Of a stretch of DNA of 55,522 nucleotides, positions 16,965-23,268 are shown in pieces (positions within the stretch are counted from its first letter, which is position 1; every line of letters begins with the position of its first letter). The stretch is taken from the NCBI GenBank assembly GCA_964397445.1, contig CAYNHZ010000007.1, positions 1 through 55,522 of the forward strand, in the 5' to 3' direction. Position numbers and translations under genes: made by a program. The notes beneath the pieces are model-generated. The model worked only from the letters and a program-made list of their open reading frames with translations, made no database searches and had not been told where the DNA came from. This stretch comes from CAYNHZ01 sp964397445. GTDB taxonomy: Bacteria > Bacteroidota > Bacteroidia > Bacteroidales > UBA932.

Positions 16965-17600
16965 ATGGATGAATTACTAAATTTGGACAGATCTATTTTA
17001 ATAACGGTAAATGGATGGGGATCCCCATTTATGGATAGTATTATGCTTTTCCTCTCATCAATTCCAGTTTGGATTCCGCTATATGTGCTGATAGCTATAT
17101 TGTTTTTTCTTCCAAAATGGTATGGCAGAAACTCCTATGTAAATATCACAAGAGGGGTGGCAAAAATTCCAAATTGGGTGTTTGGGGTGCTTGGAATTGC
17201 GGCAATAGGGATATGCTTCGGGCTCAATGACCAGGTCTCAGTATTTATAAAAAATAGTGTCCAAAGGTTGAGGCCGAGTCAGGATCAATCTCTCGAATCT
17301 ATTGTACGGCTCCTTGAGGGGAAAGGTTCTTTATATGGTTTTGTCTCAAGTCACGCTGCTAACACCTTTGGCCTTGCAGTAATAACATCACTCATTTTTA
17401 AGAGATTATGGTATTCTATTATTATGATTATTTGGGCTACGCTGATTAGTTTTAGTAGAATCTATCTCGCAAAACACTACCCCTTGGATGTTATTTGCGG
17501 TGCTATTTTGGGAATAATTATTGCTGTATGTGTCTATTATCTTTGGATTTTCGCATTGAAAATAATAAGTAAACGATTCAAATATGCTGTGTCTAATTGA
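16965..17600 (+). CDS. PAP2-family membrane phosphatase
   Basis: Integral-membrane acid phosphatase of the PAP2/undecaprenyl-pyrophosphate phosphatase-like group. The three signature blocks are visible: KNSVQRLRP (KX6RP), SSHAANTFG (a variant of PSGH) and SRIYLAKHYPLDVICG (SRX5HX3D). Five or so hydrophobic segments are present. The start is ATG 16965 (MDELLNLDRSILITVNGWG, 211 residues); the upstream TTG-initiated frame adds no conserved sequence. The 3' end overlaps lplA by 17 bp. It may dephosphorylate C55-PP or phosphatidate-type lipids; substrate is unproven. Confidence 0.88.
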   Translation: MDELLNLDRSILITVNGWGSPFMDSIMLFLSSIPVWIPLYVLIAILFFLPKWYGRNSYVNITRGVAKIPNWVFGVLGIAAIGICFGLNDQVSVFIKNSVQRLRPSQDQSLESIVRLLEGKGSLYGFVSSHAANTFGLAVITSLIFKRLWYSIIMIIWATLISFSRIYLAKHYPLDVICGAILGIIIAVCVYYLWIFALKIISKRFKYAVSN

Positions 17601-18582
17601 CAAAACAACCGATCCCTACTACAATCTTGCAGCCGAAGAGTATCTCCTAAAAGAGTACGACGAACCCCTATTGCGTTTATGGAGGAACGCCCCTGCGGTT
17701 ATTGTCGGAAGGTATCAAAATACAAATGCTGAGATAAATCACGAATTTATCAGAACTAATAAGATCCCTGTAGTTAGGAGATTAAGTGGTGGTGGCGCGG
17801 TTTTTCACGATTTGGGAAATATTAATTTTACATTTATAGATAGGCGAATCGATGGAGAAGATACCTCGACAATGTTCAAAAGATTTACATTGCCAATAAT
17901 AGATGCCCTTGGAAAGATAGGGGTCAATGCCTACCTTGAAGGGAGAAATGATCTTCTGATAGATGGGAGAAAATTTTCCGGAAATGCCGTATGTGTTCAT
18001 AAAGATCGAGTACTTCAACATGGAACACTCTTATACTCAGCATCCATTAAAGACCTTTCCGGGGCGTTGAATACCAGACCTGAAAAGTTTGTAAATAAAG
18101 GGGTAAAATCCAACATATCAAGAGTTACCAATATTTCGGAGCACCTTCCTGAAAGTTTGAAAGGGGAAATGAATGCCGAGGTATTTATGGAATATTTGAA
18201 AGATTACTTTTTGTCAAGTTCGAAAGGGTATATTATCCATCAATATAGCGAGGATGATATTAAAAATATTAAAAAAATAGAATCTGAAAAGTATAGGACA
18301 GATCTTTGGAATTATGGAGAGTCGCCCAGATATAGATTTTCAAATTCGGTTAAACTCCCAATCGGTTTTATTGAAGTCTACTTGGATGTTAAAAATGGCG
18401 TTATCCAAGATTGTAACATATTGGGTGACTACTTTTTCACAAAACCCACTGAAGATATATGTAGAGAGCTTGTAGGGACTCCTCACCAATATGATGACAT
18501 TTACGCAACATTGAGAAAATTCAATTTCACCGAATATTTCGGTGGAGAGGTGTTAGATGATGTTTGCAACCTTCTCTCCTAA
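17584..18582 (+). CDS. lplA: Lipoate-protein ligase A
   Basis: Attaches salvaged lipoate to E2/GcvH proteins. The N-terminal catalytic domain shows PLLRLWRNAPAVIVGRYQNT, the lipoyl-AMP-binding RRLSGGGAVFHDLGNINFTFI, and GRKFSGNAV with the downstream HGTLLY. A C-terminal accessory domain (YRFSNSVKLPIGFIEVYLDV and beyond) completes 332 residues, matching bacterial LplA-type proteins. It overlaps the PAP2 gene and is last in the hpt-lplA run. It converges on the xerC-hpf operon. Confidence 0.92.
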   Translation: MLCLIDKTTDPYYNLAAEEYLLKEYDEPLLRLWRNAPAVIVGRYQNTNAEINHEFIRTNKIPVVRRLSGGGAVFHDLGNINFTFIDRRIDGEDTSTMFKRFTLPIIDALGKIGVNAYLEGRNDLLIDGRKFSGNAVCVHKDRVLQHGTLLYSASIKDLSGALNTRPEKFVNKGVKSNISRVTNISEHLPESLKGEMNAEVFMEYLKDYFLSSSKGYIIHQYSEDDIKNIKKIESEKYRTDLWNYGESPRYRFSNSVKLPIGFIEVYLDVKNGVIQDCNILGDYFFTKPTEDICRELVGTPHQYDDIYATLRKFNFTEYFGGEVLDDVCNLLS

Positions 18583-18612
18583 CCCGTAACCCGTTTAGCT
18601 ACTCATTTTCAT

Positions 18613-18642
18613 AAAAAATGGGCAGGAAATCTCTCCCTGCCC
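18613..18642 (-). terminator. Intrinsic terminator of the xer-hpf operon
   Basis: GGGCAGG (18620-18626) pairs with CCTGCCC (18636-18642). On the minus strand the stem is followed by ATTTTTTA, so it terminates transcription from the right. Read on the plus strand it has no T-run. Confidence 0.75.
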
Positions 18643-18676
18643 TCATAAACTTGATAATATAAAAATTATATTAATT

Positions 18677-18967
18677 CTATTTACCGAATCTCTTCTCTTT
18701 TGTCTTTATCAAAAGATCCTGCATCGAATCTGCGCAGGCAACCACAGCATCTTCAAATGTTCCGGCTTTTCGCTCGATTATAAGATCGTCACCGGGTATT
18801 GCTACTTTCAATTTCACACATTTTGCGTGGTCGGGCTCTAAATAGAGTGAAACATCCATTCTAATAATATTGTCAAAATACTTAGACAACTTACTGAATT
18901 TCTTGTCGATAAAATCGAGAAGCTTTTGATCAGCATCAAACTTGATAGATTGAATTTTAATTTCCAT
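18677..18967 (-). CDS. hpf: Ribosome hibernation-promoting factor (short HPF/RaiA)
   Basis: Small protein that binds the 30S A/P sites and stabilises idle ribosomes. The 96-residue sequence starts MEIKIQSIKFDADQKLLDFI, with KFSKLSKYFDNI and the C-terminal EDAVVACADSMQDLLIKTKEK, which is the HPF fold without the long-form dimerisation domain. The ATG overlaps the end of the xer gene by 11 bp (ATGGAAATTAA), so translation is coupled. An intrinsic terminator follows at 18642-18613. Confidence 0.9.
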   Translation of the reverse strand: MEIKIQSIKFDADQKLLDFIDKKFSKLSKYFDNIIRMDVSLYLEPDHAKCVKLKVAIPGDDLIIERKAGTFEDAVVACADSMQDLLIKTKEKRFGK

Positions 18968-19883
18968 TTTTACCTCCGTTTTTTGCTCTTGGATGAGCGG
19001 TTAAATATACTTTTTTCAACTGTTCAAAAGAATTGTGGGTATATACCTGCGTCGCTGCCAAAGATGAGTGCCCCAAAACCTCTTTAATAGAATTAAGGTC
19101 TGCACCATTATTGAGTAAGTGAGTTGCAAGCGAATGTCTCAAAACATGTGGAGATTTCTTCCCAGAAAAGCCCTCTAAACCATCAAGTTCCTGATGAACA
19201 ACTTCGTTTACAAACTCTGGTTTTATCTGTAACCCCTCATCATTCACAATAAAATATTGTATCGTCCCCTCCGGAAATTCAACCTTAATTCTCTTCAAAT
19301 ATAATATAATTTCTTGAATTACGGAAGAAGGAATCGGAATTTCTCTCTCTTTATCACCCTTTCCCAACACACGAACCACTCCCCTTGAGAGATCAAAATC
19401 CGTAACTTTCAGATTTACAAGCTCTGCACGTCTTATGCCGGTAGAATATAATATAAGCATAACCATCCTATTTCGATAATTATGAAAATTTTTATCCTCC
19501 TTTTGCAATGAATATTTATCAAAATACTCCTCGAGAGCCCTTTCGGTATAAAAAGAGGGGAGCCTTTTACCCTCCTTCGGCCTGGTAATTTTCTTAACAG
19601 GGTTTGAGGCAAGAAGCGATTGCTTTACCAAATAATTACAAAAACTGCTCATAGCCGACAACCTTAGATTAACAGTTCTCGGATTTAAGCCAATATCCAA
19701 ACAATGAGCAATATAATTCCTGATATTAGAGGTCGTCAAACAAGATAATATCTCATCCCCTCCTGAAACTTCATTTGAGAAATAATTAAAGAAGTCACCT
19801 AATGCCTCCTCATAGAGGATGCAAGTACGTGGAGAATAACGCCTTTGCACACTAATATATGAAATAAAATCTTTAATTATCAT
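18957..19883 (-). CDS. Tyrosine recombinase XerC/XerD
   Basis: Site-specific recombinase of the chromosome-dimer resolution type. The N-terminal SAM-like core-binding domain (residues 1-100) is followed by the catalytic domain. The full catalytic set is visible: Arg in STGIRRAEL, Lys in GKGDKERE, His and Arg in HVLRHSLATH, His in LGHSS, and Tyr in TQVYTHNSF. The length of 308 residues is normal. Co-transcription with hpf is a common Bacteroidota arrangement and argues for a housekeeping Xer rather than a phage integrase. A -7-like TAAATTTG is at 19941-19934. I do not decide between XerC and XerD. Confidence 0.88.
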   Translation of the reverse strand: MIIKDFISYISVQRRYSPRTCILYEEALGDFFNYFSNEVSGGDEILSCLTTSNIRNYIAHCLDIGLNPRTVNLRLSAMSSFCNYLVKQSLLASNPVKKITRPKEGKRLPSFYTERALEEYFDKYSLQKEDKNFHNYRNRMVMLILYSTGIRRAELVNLKVTDFDLSRGVVRVLGKGDKEREIPIPSSVIQEIILYLKRIKVEFPEGTIQYFIVNDEGLQIKPEFVNEVVHQELDGLEGFSGKKSPHVLRHSLATHLLNNGADLNSIKEVLGHSSLAATQVYTHNSFEQLKKVYLTAHPRAKNGGKNGN

Positions 19884-19930
19884 AAATTATAAAATTCAAT
19901 AGGCACTTCAACTTAAAAATATTTGTTCTC

Positions 19931-19960
19931 TTGCAAATTTAATAAAAATATTTACCTTTG
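19931..19960 (+). promoter_or_regulatory. Promoter of rpsU
   Basis: CTTG with TTG at 19931-19933, a 19-bp spacer and TACCTTTG (19953-19960) match the Bacteroidota promoter. The leader would be short, so the extended Shine-Dalgarno sequence lies close to the 5' end of the mRNA. Confidence 0.65.
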
Positions 19961-19972
19961 CAGCCGCAAATA

Positions 19973-19984
19973 AAAGGAGGTGAT
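19973..19984 (+). promoter_or_regulatory. Extended Shine-Dalgarno sequence of rpsU
   Basis: AAAGGAGGTGAT is complementary over 12 nt to the 3' tail of 16S rRNA and ends 6 nt before the ATG at 19991. Most genes in this window lack any such sequence. In Bacteroidota the anti-SD is normally sequestered partly by bS21, so this site is expected to mediate autoregulation by the rpsU product. Confidence 0.85.
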
Positions 19985-19990
19985 ATTAAA

Positions 19991-20182
19991 ATGATTATAG
20001 TACCAATCAAAGAGGGGGAAAATATTGAAAAATCCCTAAAGAAATTTAAACGTAAATTTGAAAAGACAGGCATCGTGCGTGAACTTCGTAATAGAAAAAC
20101 TTTCGAAAAACCTTCTGTACGCAAAAGAGACAAAATCAAGAAAGCTATTTATGTTCAGCATCTCCAAATTTCCGAAGAGTAA
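19991..20182 (+). CDS. rpsU: 30S ribosomal protein bS21
   Basis: 63-residue basic protein MIIVPIKEGENIEKSLKKFK followed by RRKFEKTG-like and RKTFEKPSVRKRDKIKKA segments, typical of bS21. The start at ATG 19991 is fixed by the extended SD just upstream. In Bacteroidota ribosomes bS21 helps hold the 16S 3' end away from mRNA. Its own gene carrying a strong SD fits a feedback loop in which ribosomes lacking bS21 translate rpsU preferentially. Single-gene transcript between a promoter at 19931 and a terminator at 20204. Confidence 0.95.
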   Translation: MIIVPIKEGENIEKSLKKFKRKFEKTGIVRELRNRKTFEKPSVRKRDKIKKAIYVQHLQISEE

Positions 20183-20203
20183 TTAATAAATTACGATATA
20201 ACC

Positions 20204-20239
20204 AAAACCGCTGTTCCGATTGTGAATAGCGGTTTTTTT
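20204..20239 (+). terminator. Intrinsic terminator of rpsU
   Basis: AAAACCGCT (20204-20212) pairs with AGCGGTTTT (20228-20236) and is followed by more T residues. Confidence 0.85.
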
Positions 20240-20358
20240 ATACCTATTGAAAATAGATCCCAAATAAAATATAATGGGTTGGGTAACACAGATGGGGCTA
20301 ACTGGATACGCTTATAGGGAGCCCTCTGTAAAGGGTGTTGTGTAAAATTAATCAGAGG

Positions 20359-20390
20359 TTTGTCTTTTATAGCGATAATGCTTAGTTTTG
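20359..20390 (+). promoter_or_regulatory. Promoter of hutU
   Basis: TTTG (20359-20362), a 20-bp spacer and TAGTTTTG (20383-20390) match the consensus exactly, 20 bp before the hutU start. Confidence 0.75.
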
Positions 20391-20409
20391 TAGTTTAAAA
20401 GCCGTATTT

Positions 20410-22398
20410 ATGAATGATTTTCAAAAAGCAATTATTGAGGGAATTCCTAATATTCTTCCCAAGCCAAAACAATATGATAATAGTATAAATCACGCACCTA
20501 AGCGTAAACAAATATTAACGGCACAAGAGAAAAAACTTGCTCTTCGCAATGCGTTGAGGTATTTTCCTGCAAAGCATCACGCCGAATTGATTCCTGAATT
20601 TAAAGAAGAGCTTGAGACCTACGGAAGAATTTATATGTATCGTTTCAGACCCGACTATAAGATTTATGCCCGTTCGATACACGATTTTCCCCATAAAAGT
20701 GAGAAGGCAGCAGCAATTATGCTTATGCTATCAAATAATCTTGATATTGCTGTGGCTCAACATCCTCACGAATTGATTACTTATGGTGGAAATGGGGCTG
20801 CATTTCAAAATTGGGCACAATATCTCCTTACGATGCAATATCTTTCGCAGATGAGTGATGAACAGACACTTGTTTTATATTCAGGCCATCCTCTCGGATT
20901 ATTTCCATCTCATAAAGAGGCTCCGAGGTTGGTTATAACTAATGGTATGGTTATCCCAAATTATTCAAGTAAAGATCATTGGGAGAAATTTAACGCCCTT
21001 GGTGTATCACAATATGGCCAAATGACTGCCGGTTCGTTTATGTATATTGGACCTCAAGGAATTGTGCACGGAACAACCATTACAATTTTAAATGCGGCAA
21101 GGATGCATAGTAAAGGGGATACAAAAAAAGGTAAAATATTTGTTAGTTCAGGGTTGGGAGGAATGTCGGGAGCTCAACCAAAAGCTGCAGTTATTGCAGG
21201 AGTTGTGGGGATTGTTGCTGAGGTCAATCCAAAGGCTGTAAAAACAAGACATTCTCAAGGATGGGTAGATGAGGTATATACAGAGCTTGATCCCCTTATT
21301 TCAAGGGCACTTGAAGCTCGTGACAATAACGAAGCTGTTTCGCTTGCCTACCAAGGGAATATAGTAGATCTTTGGGAGAGGTTAGCAAAGAGAGGAATTG
21401 ATATTGATCTCGGATCGGATCAAACATCGCTTCACAACCCTTGGGCAGGGGGTTATTACCCTGTCGGGATCTCTTTCGAGGAATCCAATAGGATGATGGC
21501 TGAGGAGCCAGAAAAATTCAAAAAGGAGGTTCAGAAGACCTTAAAAAGGCATGTAGCTGCAATCAACAAGCTTTGCGATAAAGGAATGTATTTCTTTGAT
21601 TACGGCAATGCATTTTTACTTGAAGCATCTCGTGCGGGGGCGGATATTCTCAAAGCAGATGGAAAATTTAAATATCCCTCTTATGTTCAAGATATTATGG
21701 GACCTCTCTTCTTCGATTACGGCTTCGGTCCATACAGATGGGTTTGTACTTCGTCAAAACCTGAAGATCTCGCAATGACCGATTCGATAGCAGCAAATGT
21801 TCTTGAGAAGATTATGGAAAATTCTCCTAAAGAGATAAAATCTCAACTTGCTGACAATATTCATTGGATCAAAGAGGCAGGTAAAAATAAATTAGTTGTT
21901 GGCTCTCAAGCAAGGATACTTTATGCTGATGCTGAGGGGAGGACAAAAATAGCATTAGCTATGAATAAGGCTATCAGAGACGGCATAATTTCGGCTCCTA
22001 TTGTCCTTGGACGCGATCACCACGATGTTTCCGGAACAGACTCTCCATATAGAGAGACCTCCAATATTTATGACGGCTCAAGTTTTACTGCCGATATGGC
22101 TATCCAAAATGTCATAGGCGATTCATTTAGAGGAGCTACGTGGGTCTCTATCCACAATGGAGGCGGTGTTGGCTGGGGAGAGGTCATTAACGGAGGATTC
22201 GGAATGGTTATTGACGGTAGCGAAGAGGCTGATAATCGGATAAAATGTATGCTTCATTGGGATGTAAACAATGGAATTGCTCGTAGAAGTTGGGCACGAA
22301 ATGAAGGGGCAATGTTCGCCATTAAACGGGAAATGGAGAGAACACCAAATCTTATCGTGACACTTCCAAATCTCGTTGATGATGATCTATTGAGATAA
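20410..22398 (+). CDS. hutU: Urocanate hydratase
   Basis: Second enzyme of histidine breakdown, converting urocanate to imidazolonepropionate with bound NAD. The 662-residue sequence carries the family blocks YGGNGAAFQNWAQYLLTMQY, YSGHPLGLFPSH, the NAD-site region GLGGMSGAQPKAAVIAG, and near the C-terminus NGGGVGWGEVINGGFGMVIDG. The long form of urocanase is usual in Bacteroidota. It is transcribed alone from its own promoter; hutH, hutI and a formiminotransferase gene are not adjacent. Confidence 0.93.
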   Translation: MNDFQKAIIEGIPNILPKPKQYDNSINHAPKRKQILTAQEKKLALRNALRYFPAKHHAELIPEFKEELETYGRIYMYRFRPDYKIYARSIHDFPHKSEKAAAIMLMLSNNLDIAVAQHPHELITYGGNGAAFQNWAQYLLTMQYLSQMSDEQTLVLYSGHPLGLFPSHKEAPRLVITNGMVIPNYSSKDHWEKFNALGVSQYGQMTAGSFMYIGPQGIVHGTTITILNAARMHSKGDTKKGKIFVSSGLGGMSGAQPKAAVIAGVVGIVAEVNPKAVKTRHSQGWVDEVYTELDPLISRALEARDNNEAVSLAYQGNIVDLWERLAKRGIDIDLGSDQTSLHNPWAGGYYPVGISFEESNRMMAEEPEKFKKEVQKTLKRHVAAINKLCDKGMYFFDYGNAFLLEASRAGADILKADGKFKYPSYVQDIMGPLFFDYGFGPYRWVCTSSKPEDLAMTDSIAANVLEKIMENSPKEIKSQLADNIHWIKEAGKNKLVVGSQARILYADAEGRTKIALAMNKAIRDGIISAPIVLGRDHHDVSGTDSPYRETSNIYDGSSFTADMAIQNVIGDSFRGATWVSIHNGGGVGWGEVINGGFGMVIDGSEEADNRIKCMLHWDVNNGIARRSWARNEGAMFAIKREMERTPNLIVTLPNLVDDDLLR

Positions 22399-22442
22399 TC
22401 TCTAAACATCTATCATTTAATTGAGGTTTTCAATAGAGATTC

Positions 22443-22526
22443 ACTGGTAATAGAGGTTCACTGGTAATAGAGGTTCACTGGTAATAGAGGTTCACCGGTA
22501 ATAAAGGTTCACCGGTAATAAAGGTT
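22443..22526 (+). repeat. 17-bp tandem array, about 5 units
   Basis: The unit ACTGGTAATAGAGGTTC is repeated at 22443, 22460 and 22477. Two variant units with ACCGG and AAAGG follow at 22494 and 22511. It lies just after hutU. Confidence 0.9.
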
Positions 22527-22606
22527 ATTCACTAATATCAAGAGTATTAGTGAGGACGTGCAGCTATTTCTAAGCAATGACACCCTTTATTTTCAATAGT
22601 TTCTCC

Positions 22607-22662
22607 TTTAGACACACCAATGTGCCCTGCAGGCCATTCTGAACGGGGTGAGCGTGTCTAAA
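22607..22662 (+). repeat. 56-bp inverted-repeat-bounded element, copy 1
   Basis: Bounded by TTTAGACAC (22607-22615) and its exact complement GTGTCTAAA (22654-22662). The interior reads CCTGCAGGCCATTCTGAACG and GGGTGAGC. Copies 1-3 are here and copies 4-6 at 51.8-52.05 kb; all six are 56 bp end to end. Confidence 0.9.
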
Positions 22663-22711
22663 GGCACCTCAGTTCCTCTTCAGGCCACAATTTCAGTGCG
22701 AAAACCGCAGC

Positions 22712-22767
22712 TTTAGACACACCAATGTGCCCCACAAGCCCTTCTGAGAGAGGTAGACGTGTCTAAA
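22712..22767 (+). repeat. 56-bp inverted-repeat-bounded element, copy 2
   Basis: TTTAGACAC at 22712-22720 and GTGTCTAAA at 22759-22767. The interior is more diverged (CCCACAAGCCCTTCTGAGAG) but of identical length. Confidence 0.9.
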
Positions 22768-22795
22768 GGCACCTTTTCGGGGCAAAAAACAAGGC

Positions 22796-22851
22796 TTTAG
22801 ACACACGGATGTGCCCTGCAGGCCATTCTGAACTGGGTGAGCGTGTCTAAT
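22796..22851 (+). repeat. 56-bp inverted-repeat-bounded element, copy 3
   Basis: TTTAGACAC at 22796-22804 and GTGTCTAAT at 22843-22851 (one terminal mismatch). The start is 84 bp after copy 2, the same period as in the second cluster. Confidence 0.9.
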
Positions 22852-22893
22852 ACTTGTAGAGTTTCTATGAGGATCGCAGAGGGCGTAAGAGGA

Positions 22894-22965
22894 AAATAAA
22901 GGTGCGATGCGTAAAAATGGATGTGCAATGGGGAAATAAAGGTGCGATGCGTAAAAATGGATGTG
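22894..22965 (+). repeat. Tandem repeat left of the assembly gap
   Basis: A unit containing AAATAAAGGTGCGATGCG and TAAAAATGGATGTG recurs 40 bp apart (22894 and 22934). It is related to the 19-bp units on the other side of the gap. Confidence 0.75.
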
Positions 22966-23065
22966 NNNNNNNNNNNNNNNNNNNNNNNNNNNNNNNNNNN
23001 NNNNNNNNNNNNNNNNNNNNNNNNNNNNNNNNNNNNNNNNNNNNNNNNNNNNNNNNNNNNNNNNN
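22966..23065. other. Assembly gap (100 N)
   Basis: Exactly 100 undetermined bases inside a tandem repeat, so the true copy number and the distance between hutU and the GH95 gene are unknown. Confidence 1.
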
Positions 23066-23141
23066 AAATGAAGGTGCAATGGAGAAATGAAGGTGCAATG
23101 GAGAAATGAAGGTGCAATGGAGAAATGAAGGTGCAATGGAA
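23066..23141 (+). repeat. 19-bp tandem array right of the gap
   Basis: Four units of AAATGAAGGTGCAATGGAG at 23066, 23085, 23104 and 23123, the last ending in A. Confidence 0.9.
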
Positions 23142-23164
23142 AGATGATGTGGGCGATTGTGGAC

Positions 23165-23197
23165 AAAAAAGTGGGAGAGCTTCGCAGCCGTCCCACC
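23165..23197 (-). terminator. Intrinsic terminator of the glycoconjugate-utilisation operon
   Basis: GTGGGA (23171-23176) pairs with TCCCAC (23191-23196), with an inner GCT/AGC stem. Read on the minus strand the stem is followed by TTTTTTG. It is the first strong terminator after the GH95 gene. Confidence 0.8.
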
Positions 23198-23216
23198 ACC
23201 TCTATTACTTAGCAAG

Positions 23217-23268
23217 TTATAAACCTTAGATTATAAGCCTTAGATTATAAACCTTAGATTATAAACCT
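23217..23268. repeat. 14-bp tandem array reaching into the GH95 stop codon
   Basis: The unit TTATAAACCTTAGA starts at 23217, 23231 (variant GCC), 23245 and 23259 (partial). The GH95 stop codon (23261-23259, minus) lies in the last unit, so earlier units look like copies of the gene's 3' end. Confidence 0.8.

Noticed and set aside
22693..23215. ORFs across the repeat field and the N run.
   Set aside because: They cross undetermined bases and consist of tandem-repeat translations.
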